Assembly (NCBI GenBank): GCA_002367255.1
Contig: DFBD01000151.1
Span: forward strand, 2,358-16,940
Direction of reading: 5' to 3'
DNA: 14,583 bases
Source of the DNA: Rhodobacterales bacterium UBA3089
GTDB taxonomy: Bacteria; Pseudomonadota; Alphaproteobacteria; Rhodobacterales; Rhodobacteraceae
Both the position numbers and the translations under genes were made by a program. Positions 7,219 through 13,969 of this stretch are shown in pieces; the first letter of the stretch is position 1, and each line of letters begins with the position of its first letter. A model generated the notes under the pieces. It did not search any database. It saw only the letters and a list, made by a program, of their open reading frames with translations, and had not been told where the DNA came from.

Positions 7219-7249
7219 TCTTGCGCTTGAAGGGCATTCGCGCAAACAT

Positions 7250-7274
7250 CCTTGCAACCCGTTTTGCCAAGGAG
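7250..7274 (+). promoter_or_regulatory. Leader hairpin covering the ribosome binding site of the hydrolase gene
   Basis: CCTTGCAA (7250-7257) can pair with TTG-C-CAAGG (7264-7272), giving eight pairs with one bulged C (7267) and a six-base loop. The right arm contains the first four bases of the strong ribosome binding site AAGGAG (7269-7274), so the folded form would hide it. The start codon at 7282 lies seven bases beyond. The pairing is directly visible. Control of translation is inference. Confidence 0.4.
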
Positions 7275-7281
7275 CCCGCAA

Positions 7282-8259
7282 ATGACCATTCTTCGCCCGT
7301 CCCGTCGTGACATCCTGAAAATGAGCGCCGCAGCACCTGCTTTCGCCCTTGGTGCCCCCGCCTTGGCCAAGGTTTCAGCGCCTGCTAGCGGGCAATCGGC
7401 TGGATACTTCAGATTTACGGTTGGCGAAGCAAAGTTGACGGTCGTGTCTGATGGACACTTCACGAGCTCTGCGCGCGACATCGGCATTAACGCCGAGGAG
7501 GCCGAAATTGTCGCGTTTATGGAGGCGCATTTTCTAGACGCAACCTCGCATTACGAGCACACGAACCATGTCGTAATCGAACTGGGTGATAGCAAGGTTT
7601 TGGTTGATGTGGGGTCAGGCAACCGGTTTCTACCGACAACCGGGCACATGCTGGAAAACCTCGCAGCCTCTGGTATTAACGAGGATGAAATCACGCATGT
7701 GGCCCTAACCCACGCGCACCCTGATCATATTTGGGGCATTCGTGATGATTTCGACGAGGCTATTTTTCCTGACGCCGAATACCTGATTGGCGCCACCGAG
7801 TATGACTGGTGGATGACGGACGACCGCGTTAATTTGGTCGATGCGACGGATCAATCAATGGTCCTCGGGGCTGTGAATTCCCTTACCGCCGCCGAGGCGC
7901 AGTTAACGCGCGTTGCTGATGGCCACGAGATCGTACCCGGCGTCACGATGATCGCCACGCCGGGGCACACGACGGGGCATATGTCGTTGATCGTTGAAAG
8001 CGAGGGGCACAGCCTGTTGATTACCGGCGATGCCATTCGCGACCCATATGTCAGCATGGAGCGCCCCGAATGGTATGCGCAAATTGATATGGACCCTGAA
8101 ACGACCGTGGCGACGCGAAAAAAACTGCTGGATATAACGGCTGCGGATCGGATGGCGGTTCTAAGCTATCATTTCCCGTTTCCCGGGGTTGGGCACGTGA
8201 TTGCAGACGGCGATGCCTATCGGTTTATTCCGGCGTTGTGGCAGTGGGACCAAGGTTAA
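7282..8259 (+). CDS. Tat-exported metallo-beta-lactamase-fold hydrolase
   Basis: A 325-residue protein of the metallo-beta-lactamase superfamily. The N-terminus has a twin-arginine signal, S-R-R-D-I-L-K-M at residues 7-14, followed by an Ala-rich hydrophobic stretch ending near A-L-A-K. It is therefore probably folded with its metals in the cytoplasm and exported to the periplasm. The metal-binding H-A-H-P-D-H is at 144-149. P-G-H-T-T-G-H and I-T-G-D-A supply the next ligands, and a late S-Y-H-F-P-F-P-G segment gives the last His. This resembles the lactonase/hydrolase branch that includes N-acyl-homoserine lactonases, but the substrate is not determined. The start at 7282 is chosen over an in-frame ATG at 7252 because AAGGAG is seven bases upstream and the Tat motif then sits at the N-terminus. 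The stop overlaps that of the convergent amidotransferase gene. Confidence 0.87.
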   Translation: MTILRPSRRDILKMSAAAPAFALGAPALAKVSAPASGQSAGYFRFTVGEAKLTVVSDGHFTSSARDIGINAEEAEIVAFMEAHFLDATSHYEHTNHVVIELGDSKVLVDVGSGNRFLPTTGHMLENLAASGINEDEITHVALTHAHPDHIWGIRDDFDEAIFPDAEYLIGATEYDWWMTDDRVNLVDATDQSMVLGAVNSLTAAEAQLTRVADGHEIVPGVTMIATPGHTTGHMSLIVESEGHSLLITGDAIRDPYVSMERPEWYAQIDMDPETTVATRKKLLDITAADRMAVLSYHFPFPGVGHVIADGDAYRFIPALWQWDQG

Positions 8260-8996
8260 CTGTCGCGTAACGCGGCGCCGAAGGCTTTGAACAACGGGCG
8301 CGAGACCTCGTCATGTTCGGCATTCCATTCCGGATGCCACTGAACGGCGATAGCGAAACCATCTGCGCCTTCGATATAAATTGCCTCAGGGGTACTGTCT
8401 GGGGCATAACCCTCGACGATGACGCGTTCCCCTGGAATGCATATGCCTTGGCCATGCAGAGAATTTACCAATACTTCATCACTGTCAAAAATTTTGGCGA
8501 ACTTGCCGCCCGGAGTCAGGGCAACGATGTGGCGATGCTCGAACTTCTCCTCGATTGTGCCGTCGGGGGGCATTCTATGGTTCATCCTGCCCGGCAAATC
8601 GCGAATTTCAGGATGCAATGTACCACCGAAGGCGACGTTGAATTCCTGAAAGCCACGGCAAATCCCCAAAATCGGGGTAGATTTCGCGACACATTCCCGG
8701 ATTAGCGGTAAGGCCAGGGCGTCGCGATCCAAGTCGAATTGCCCGTGCGCCTCGGTGGCTTCTTCGCCGTAATGTTTGGGGTGAACATTAGGACGTCCGC
8801 CCGTGAAGACGAAGCCATCGCAGATAGACATGACTTCTTCGATTGAACCGATCGTTGGAAGTGCCGGAATTATGACAGGTATAGCATCCGAAACACGGCT
8901 GATCGCGTCAAGGTTCATCAACCCGGTGCCTTGTATAGTATATTGATCGTCAAGCGAATGAGCGTTTCCGATAATGCCGACAACGGGTTTATGCAT
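8256..8996 (-). CDS. Class I glutamine amidotransferase-like hydrolase (peptidase C26, gamma-glutamyl-GABA hydrolase family)
   Basis: A 246-residue cytoplasmic protein of the PuuD/peptidase C26 family. These proteins cleave gamma-glutamyl amides, in the type case gamma-glutamyl-GABA in putrescine breakdown. The nucleophile is Cys113 in G-I-C-R-G-F-Q-E, and the triad is completed by His221 and Glu223 in Q-W-H-P-E-W. G-F-V-F-T-G-G-R-P-N-V-H-P at 61-73 forms the oxyanion strand. The length is typical for PuuD. GAGG lies seven bases before the start. No gamma-glutamylputrescine synthetase or oxidase gene is nearby, so the exact substrate is open. The gene is divergent from the DUF465 gene, and its stop codon shares bases with the stop of the convergent hydrolase gene (TTAA at 8256-8259). 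Confidence 0.85.
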   Translation of the reverse strand: MHKPVVGIIGNAHSLDDQYTIQGTGLMNLDAISRVSDAIPVIIPALPTIGSIEEVMSICDGFVFTGGRPNVHPKHYGEEATEAHGQFDLDRDALALPLIRECVAKSTPILGICRGFQEFNVAFGGTLHPEIRDLPGRMNHRMPPDGTIEEKFEHRHIVALTPGGKFAKIFDSDEVLVNSLHGQGICIPGERVIVEGYAPDSTPEAIYIEGADGFAIAVQWHPEWNAEHDEVSRPLFKAFGAALRDS

Positions 8997-9015
8997 GTTT
9001 TAGCCTCATAAATTT

Positions 9016-9092
9016 TTTGCGCATTCTACGCAAATGTCGGCATCTGTCCATGCAAGAAACTGTATTTAATTGACCTATCTCAAAGATGCCGA
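9016..9092. promoter_or_regulatory. Inverted repeats in the divergent region before the DUF465 gene
   Basis: The 144-base gap (8997-9140) contains two perfect inverted repeats. TTTGCG (9016-9021) and CGCAAA (9029-9034) are six-base arms with a seven-base spacer, 20 bases or more upstream of the amidotransferase start. TCGGCATCT (9037-9045) and AGATGCCGA (9084-9092) are nine-base arms with a 38-base spacer, about 47 bases centre to centre. Both could be protein-binding sites controlling the two divergent genes. A TTGACC at 9070-9075 may be a rightward -35, but no clear -10 follows. Confidence 0.35.
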
Positions 9093-9140
9093 GCTTACAT
9101 TTTCCTACCCTTAATATGGATTATATGAAGGAGTAATCAG

Positions 9141-9374
9141 TTGTCCCACACACCAAACGAACTAATCGACATGTTTCCCGAACACGCAGACAAAATACAC
9201 GAGCTAAAGGCAGAAAATGGTGAATTTTCCCAGTTTTTTGATGAATACCATGAAGTGACGCGCCAGATTCATCGCGGAGAAACGAATGTAGAGCCTATGG
9301 ATGACTTCCACCTTGAGGAATTACGTAAACGCCGCCTTCAAATGCTCGACCGTGTTGCGGAAATCATCAAGTAA
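9141..9374 (+). CDS. DUF465 (YdcH-like) small protein, TTG start
   Basis: A 77-residue, highly charged, mostly helical protein resembling the DUF465/YdcH family, whose role is unknown. The centre reads E-F-S-Q-F-F-D-E-Y-H-E-V-T-R-Q-I-H-R, and the C-terminal part (E-E-L-R-K-R-R-L-Q-M-L-D-R-V-A-E-I-I-K) is a likely amphipathic or coiled helix. The start is a TTG placed seven bases after a consensus AAGGAG (9128-9133). The only nearby upstream ATG (9116) is in another frame and closes after six codons. The gene stands alone between the divergent amidotransferase gene and the convergent leucine operon. Confidence 0.75.
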   Translation: MSHTPNELIDMFPEHADKIHELKAENGEFSQFFDEYHEVTRQIHRGETNVEPMDDFHLEELRKRRLQMLDRVAEIIK

Positions 9375-9440
9375 CTGACTTGGTTTCCAATTTAGCGGGC
9401 GTTTTTCGGCAGGCCCGATACGCCTTCCATTGCCCTTGTA

Positions 9441-9470
9441 TGTCGGCCAGCCTTTCAAGTCTGGCCGACA
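9441..9470. terminator. Strong hairpin between the convergent DUF465 gene and the leucine operon
   Basis: TGTCGGCCAG (9441-9450) and CTGGCCGACA (9461-9470) are perfect ten-base arms around a ten-base loop, in a 171-base convergent gap. On the rightward strand it is followed by ATTTTGG, a short T run. On the leftward strand there is no T run. It is best read as a rightward terminator for the DUF465 gene that might also slow leftward transcripts. A weaker hairpin (CGGGC 9396-9400, GCCCG 9413-9417) lies nearer the DUF465 stop. Nothing else is seen in the gap. Confidence 0.55.
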
Positions 9471-9545
9471 ATTTTGGTGGTGATGTGTGGCTATGCGACA
9501 GTGACGGCTTAACCAGCATTTAATGTAATTGTTGGGCTGGGCGTT

Positions 9546-10400
9546 TTAGTTCTCGCTCAAAGAGCGGGCAAATGCTGATGCCTTTTCAAGTTTATCGATA
9601 TCTAGGCCGGTTTCAAAATTCATTTCACGCAACAATTTCGCCACGGACACCGTATCAACATTTCCTTTAGCACCCTCAGCATAAGGGCAGCCGCCTAATC
9701 CACCAACGGCGGAATCAAAGGTTCGCACGCCGAATTCCAGGCAAACCTGTATGTTTTCAAGTGCTCGGTCATTGGTATCGTGGAAGTGACCCGCCAACAC
9801 CTCAACAGGCATGTAGTTTGACATTGAACTTAACAAGGCGCGCGTTTTCTCGGGAGTTGCCGCGCCAATTGTATCACCAAGTGATATTTCGTAACAGCCC
9901 ATGTCTAATAAGCGTAAAGCGACCTTAATGACCTGCTCGGGGGTAACTGAACCGTCATATGGGCAGTCTGTAATGCAAGAAACGTAGCCACGAACGTTGC
10001 ACTTATCGATTTTTGCTTGCTGTATTATAGGTTCAAACCGAATAATACTTTCATCTATCGAACAATTTATGTTTTTTTGGCTAAATCCCTCAGAGGCCGA
10101 GGCAAAAATGGCCACCTCATCGACACCAGCATCAATAGCCGCGTTGTACCCCTTTAGATTTGGAGTCAAAGCTGCATACTTTGTGCCCTTCCTTCTAGAA
10201 ATGCCCTTCATGACGGCAGCCGCATCTGCCATCTGGGGAACCCATTTAGGACTGACAAAACTGGTGGTTTCTATATGCGAGAGCCCGCAGTCCGAGAGCA
10301 GATCAACCAACTTGATCTTGTCCTGCGTGGAAATTATGCGCTCTTGATTTTGCAGGCCATCGCGTGGGCCAACTTCAAATATCCTCACATGGTCAGGCAT
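9546..10400 (-). CDS. mvaB: Hydroxymethylglutaryl-CoA lyase
   Basis: A 284-residue HMGL-like TIM-barrel enzyme that splits (S)-HMG-CoA into acetoacetate and acetyl-CoA, the last step of leucine degradation. The N-terminal E-V-G-P-R-D-G-L-Q-N-Q carries the catalytic Arg13 and the metal ligand Asp14. H-F-H-D-T-N provides His205 and His207. The signature G-G-L-G-G-C-P-Y-A-E-G-A-K-G-N at 233-247 contains the active-site Cys238. It is slightly shorter than most (about 300). The start overlaps the end of mccA by eight bases, with GGAGG six bases upstream inside mccA, so it is the last gene of the operon. Composition is AT-rich for this window (about 47% G+C over 9541-10380 by hand count, with one 60-base block, 10021-10080, near 27%). 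Confidence 0.94.
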   Translation of the reverse strand: MPDHVRIFEVGPRDGLQNQERIISTQDKIKLVDLLSDCGLSHIETTSFVSPKWVPQMADAAAVMKGISRRKGTKYAALTPNLKGYNAAIDAGVDEVAIFASASEGFSQKNINCSIDESIIRFEPIIQQAKIDKCNVRGYVSCITDCPYDGSVTPEQVIKVALRLLDMGCYEISLGDTIGAATPEKTRALLSSMSNYMPVEVLAGHFHDTNDRALENIQVCLEFGVRTFDSAVGGLGGCPYAEGAKGNVDTVSVAKLLREMNFETGLDIDKLEKASAFARSLSEN

Positions 10401-12354
10401 CGGGATCCTCCAAGGTTAACAGCATTTCGCCGGCCTCAACCTGCTGACCGACGCCAACCAGCACATCAGAAATTATGGCATCTCGTGAAACCGTCAGCGA
10501 GTGTTCCATCTTCATTGCCTCGATAATTACAAGCACATCCCCGGACTTCACTTCGTTTTCAGAGGACACGTTAAGCACTTTAACAATGCCAGGCATGGGC
10601 GACATCACATCATTTCCGGTGCTTTCATCGGCTTCGTTCAGATCATAACCTTTTGTAATATCGAAGACTTTCGCTTCACTATCCGCAAAGACTGTGATCG
10701 TGTCATTATATTTGAAGTACTGGATGGAATGCCGTTGATTTCCGTTAATCAATACTAGAGTATTTTTCGAAGTCCCCTCCAATACCAGATCAATGCTTTC
10801 ACGCGAGTTCGTGACGGTGAAGGTCTTGGGTCCACTTTGAGTCACCAACATTTCGAACTCTTCACCGCGTGCTTTTAGCCAAACGGAGCGCTTCATTGAG
10901 GCCCATAGGCTCCACCCTTCAAGGGGGGGATTGTCCAGCACGTTTTCCGCAATAATTGCAGCGAGAGACCAATCAGTGAAAGTCAAATCCTTTGCAGTGA
11001 TCAGCTTATTCAAATCGCGGTCAATTAAATCTGTGTCAACATTTCCAAGTTTGAATTGTTCATGGTGGCACAAAGCAGAGAGGAATGGGATGTTTGTAAC
11101 AGTCCCTGATATATTGCATTCCGCAAGCGCTGATCGCATACGATTTAGGGCAATTTCCCGCGTAGCGCCCCAAACAATAACTTTTGATATTATCGGATCA
11201 TACCAAGGTGTTATAACATCTTTTTCCCGGATACCGCTGTCTATACGGGCCAATGGCGACATTGATAGATAGTCGATTGATCCTGTCATGGGCAAGAACC
11301 CCGCAGGGACATCCTCCGCGTAAATCCGCGCTTCAAATGCATGACCGTTTAAGGTTAAACTACTTTGTGTGGCAGGTAAGGGTTCGCCATTTGCCACCCT
11401 TAGTTGCCATTCTACGAGGTCGATCCCGGTAATCATCTCGGTTACAGGATGTTCTACCTGTAAGCGCGTGTTCATTTCCATAAACCAGAAACGATCAGGT
11501 TTAAGTCCTTCGGATGCATCAACGATGAATTCGACTGTTCCCGCGCCACTGTATCCGATTGATTTTGCACATCGAACGGCTGCTTCGCCCATTGCTGCGC
11601 GCATTTCTCCGGTCATTCCGGGGGCGGGTGCTTCTTCGATTACTTTTTGATGGCGGCGTTGTAGCGAGCAATCCCGCTCAAACAGGTGGATCGCATTGCC
11701 GTGGTCATCGCCGAACACTTGTATTTCAATATGGCGCGGCGTTGTTATCCATTTTTCGATCAAACAATGGGCATCACCGAAAGCTGCCAAGCCTTCGCGT
11801 TGTGCGCCCTCCAGTGCGGCACGGAAATCGTTCGGATGGTCGACTTTTCGCATGCCTTTGCCGCCGCCACCGGCACGAGCTTTGATTAAAACGGGGTATC
11901 CGATGTTTTCAGCCTCTATAGCGAGGAAATCGGCGTCTTGGTTCGATCCGTGATAGCCCGGAACGACGGGAACGCCGCTGTCCGCCATTAACTCCTTCGC
12001 GGCATCTTTTAAGCCCATCGCACGGATGGCGCTGGACGACGGGCCGATGAAGCGTAGGCCGGATGCCTCGACTTTCTCTGCAAAATCAGGCGCTTCCGAG
12101 AGGAAACCATAGCCCGGGTGAATAGCTTGGGCACCGGAGGCCTTTGCTACTTCAATGATTTTATCGCCTTGAAGATAGCTTTCAGCGACGGCAGCAGGGC
12201 CAATGCGCCACGCTTCGTCTGCCATGGCGACATGTTTGGAATGTGCATCTGCATCCGAGTAGACAGCGACGGTTTTCACGCCCATTTTATGGGCTGTATC
12301 CATTATTCGGCAGGCAATTTCACCACGGTTCGCGATTAGGATTTTGTCAAACAT
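10393..12354 (-). CDS. mccA: 3-methylcrotonyl-CoA carboxylase, biotin-containing alpha subunit
   Basis: A 653-residue fused biotin carboxylase and biotin carrier. It carboxylates its own biotin with ATP and bicarbonate, and the beta subunit then moves the carboxyl to 3-methylcrotonyl-CoA. I-A-N-R-G-E-I-A opens the biotin carboxylase domain. The ATP-grasp glycine loop A-G-G-G-G-K-G is at 161-167, the E-R-D-C-S-L-Q-R-R-H-Q-K loop at 226-237, and E-M-N-T-R-L-Q-V-E-H-P-V-T-E at 293-306. Biotin is attached at Lys615 in E-A-M-K-M-E-H. The middle (about 450-575) is the less conserved linking domain. It starts ten bases after mccB, whose TAG stop is part of the TAGGAG ribosome binding site. Pairing with mccB, ivd and mvaB favours methylcrotonyl-CoA over propionyl- or geranyl-CoA as substrate. 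G+C drops from about 55% to 46% near codon 258. Confidence 0.94.
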   Translation of the reverse strand: MFDKILIANRGEIACRIMDTAHKMGVKTVAVYSDADAHSKHVAMADEAWRIGPAAVAESYLQGDKIIEVAKASGAQAIHPGYGFLSEAPDFAEKVEASGLRFIGPSSSAIRAMGLKDAAKELMADSGVPVVPGYHGSNQDADFLAIEAENIGYPVLIKARAGGGGKGMRKVDHPNDFRAALEGAQREGLAAFGDAHCLIEKWITTPRHIEIQVFGDDHGNAIHLFERDCSLQRRHQKVIEEAPAPGMTGEMRAAMGEAAVRCAKSIGYSGAGTVEFIVDASEGLKPDRFWFMEMNTRLQVEHPVTEMITGIDLVEWQLRVANGEPLPATQSSLTLNGHAFEARIYAEDVPAGFLPMTGSIDYLSMSPLARIDSGIREKDVITPWYDPIISKVIVWGATREIALNRMRSALAECNISGTVTNIPFLSALCHHEQFKLGNVDTDLIDRDLNKLITAKDLTFTDWSLAAIIAENVLDNPPLEGWSLWASMKRSVWLKARGEEFEMLVTQSGPKTFTVTNSRESIDLVLEGTSKNTLVLINGNQRHSIQYFKYNDTITVFADSEAKVFDITKGYDLNEADESTGNDVMSPMPGIVKVLNVSSENEVKSGDVLVIIEAMKMEHSLTVSRDAIISDVLVGVGQQVEAGEMLLTLEDPDA

Positions 12355-12364
12355 CTGTGCGCTC

Positions 12365-13969
12365 CTACATCCGGAACACGCCGAACTGCGTGTCCTCTAT
12401 TGGGGCATTCAGGGCTGCCATTAACGATAAAGCTAAAACTTCACGGGTTTTGCGCGGATCTATTACACCGTCATCCCACAGTCGAGCGGAGGCGTATAGC
12501 GGGTGCGATTGTTGTTCGAACATCTCGATTGTGGGGCGTTTGAATTCGGCTTCTTCCTCCGCGCTCCACTGGCCACCATTACGCTCGATTCCGTCGCGCT
12601 TGACGGTGGCGAGGACGCCAGCCGCTTGTTCCCCGCCCATCACGGATATGCGGGAGTTTGGCCATGTCCAAAGGAACCGTGGGGAATATGCACGGCCTGC
12701 CATGCCGTAGTTTCCGGCCCCGAACGACCCGCCCACGAGCATGGTTATTTTCGGTACTTTGGTGGTGGCGACAGCGGTTACCAGTTTGGCGCCGTGACGC
12801 GCAATACCTTCGGATTCGTATTTTTGGCCAACCATGAAACCTGTTATGTTTTGCAAGAATACTAGCGGTATTTTTCTTTGCGAACAAAGCTCTACGAAGT
12901 GTGCGCCTTTGACTGCGCTTTCACTGAATAGCACACCGTTGTTTGCAATGATGCCGACGGGAATGCCCATGACGTGGGCAAAACCGCAGACTAGGGTCGT
13001 GCCATAGCGGGCTTTGAATTCGTCAAAACGCGAGCCGTCAACGACGCGGGCGATGACTTCGCGGATGTCGTAGGGGGTTTTCAGGTCTGCGGGGACAACG
13101 CCGAAAATTTCGGCAGGGTCAAAGGCTGGTTCTTCGATTGATTGCAGGGCGACGGTTGTTGGTTTGATGCGGTTCAGATTGCCCAGCGCTTGGCGGGCCA
13201 AGTCCAGCGCGTGGGCGTCATTCTCGGCCAAGTAGTCCGCAACGCCGCTTAGGCGTGTGTGGACATCGCCGCCGCCCAAGTCTTCGGCACTGACGACCTC
13301 GCCCGTAGCGGCTTTGACCAGTGGTGGACCTGCGAGGAATATAGTACCTTGTTCTTTAACGATAATTGTCACATCCGACATCGCGGGAACATATGCGCCG
13401 CCAGCGGTACACGAACCCATAACCACGGCAATTTGCGGGATGCCTTTGGCGGACATATTGGCTTGATTAAAGAAAATGCGGCCAAAGTGGTCACGATCGG
13501 GGAACACCTCGTCTTGCTGGGGCAGGTTTGCGCCGCCAGAGTCAACCAAATAGACGCATGGCAGGTTGTTTTGTTCGGCAATTTCCTGTGCGCGGAGGTG
13601 CTTTTTCACCGTCATAGGAAAATATGTGCCGCCCTTTACGGTGGCGTCATTGCACACGACCATAACTTCGGCACCATGCACGCGGCCAATGCCGGTGATA
13701 ACGCCTGCGCCCGGGGCAGCGTTGCCGTACATGTCATGCGCGGCGGTCGCGCCAATTTCGAGGAAGGGCGAGCCCGCGTCCAACAGGTTGGCGATACGCT
13801 GCCGTGGCAGCATTTTGCCGCGCGCAAGGTGGCGCTCACGGGAACGCTCCCCGCCACCTTGCGCGGTTTGGGCTGCGACCTCGGCTATTTGTGCTAAAGC
13901 GAATTCGTGGGCGGCTACGTTTGTTTTAAACGTGTCCGATCCGGTTAGTACGTTTGATTTTAGTTGCAT
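12365..13969 (-). CDS. mccB: 3-methylcrotonyl-CoA carboxylase, carboxyltransferase beta subunit
   Basis: A 534-residue carboxyltransferase of the crotonase fold. It transfers CO2 from the biotin of the alpha subunit to 3-methylcrotonyl-CoA, making 3-methylglutaconyl-CoA in leucine breakdown. The N-terminal half has V-D-S-G-G-A-N-L-P (142-150) and [17 protein letters not shown] (183-199). The latter holds the glycine-rich oxyanion site and the A-Y segment that shapes the acyl pocket. The C-terminal half has Q-N-I-T-G-F-M-V-G and the second glycine-rich site [18 protein letters not shown]. Length matches the family (about 535). The start overlaps the last base of ivd (TAATG). The TAG stop lies within the ribosome binding site of mccA. 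It could be confused with the geranyl-CoA carboxylase beta subunit, but its neighbours argue for methylcrotonyl-CoA. Confidence 0.95.
   Translation of the reverse strand: MQLKSNVLTGSDTFKTNVAAHEFALAQIAEVAAQTAQGGGERSRERHLARGKMLPRQRIANLLDAGSPFLEIGATAAHDMYGNAAPGAGVITGIGRVHGAEVMVVCNDATVKGGTYFPMTVKKHLRAQEIAEQNNLPCVYLVDSGGANLPQQDEVFPDRDHFGRIFFNQANMSAKGIPQIAVVMGSCTAGGAYVPAMSDVTIIVKEQGTIFLAGPPLVKAATGEVVSAEDLGGGDVHTRLSGVADYLAENDAHALDLARQALGNLNRIKPTTVALQSIEEPAFDPAEIFGVVPADLKTPYDIREVIARVVDGSRFDEFKARYGTTLVCGFAHVMGIPVGIIANNGVLFSESAVKGAHFVELCSQRKIPLVFLQNITGFMVGQKYESEGIARHGAKLVTAVATTKVPKITMLVGGSFGAGNYGMAGRAYSPRFLWTWPNSRISVMGGEQAAGVLATVKRDGIERNGGQWSAEEEAEFKRPTIEMFEQQSHPLYASARLWDDGVIDPRKTREVLALSLMAALNAPIEDTQFGVFRM

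Noticed and set aside
7252..7281. In-frame upstream ATG for the metallo-hydrolase
   Set aside because: The ATG at 7282 has the ribosome binding site at the right distance and places the Tat signal at the N-terminus; the earlier ATG falls inside the leader hairpin.
9116..9136. Six-codon mini open frame (ATG to TAA) just before the DUF465 gene
   Set aside because: It has no ribosome binding site of its own and contains the AAGGAG used by the TTG start, so coincidence is the simpler reading.
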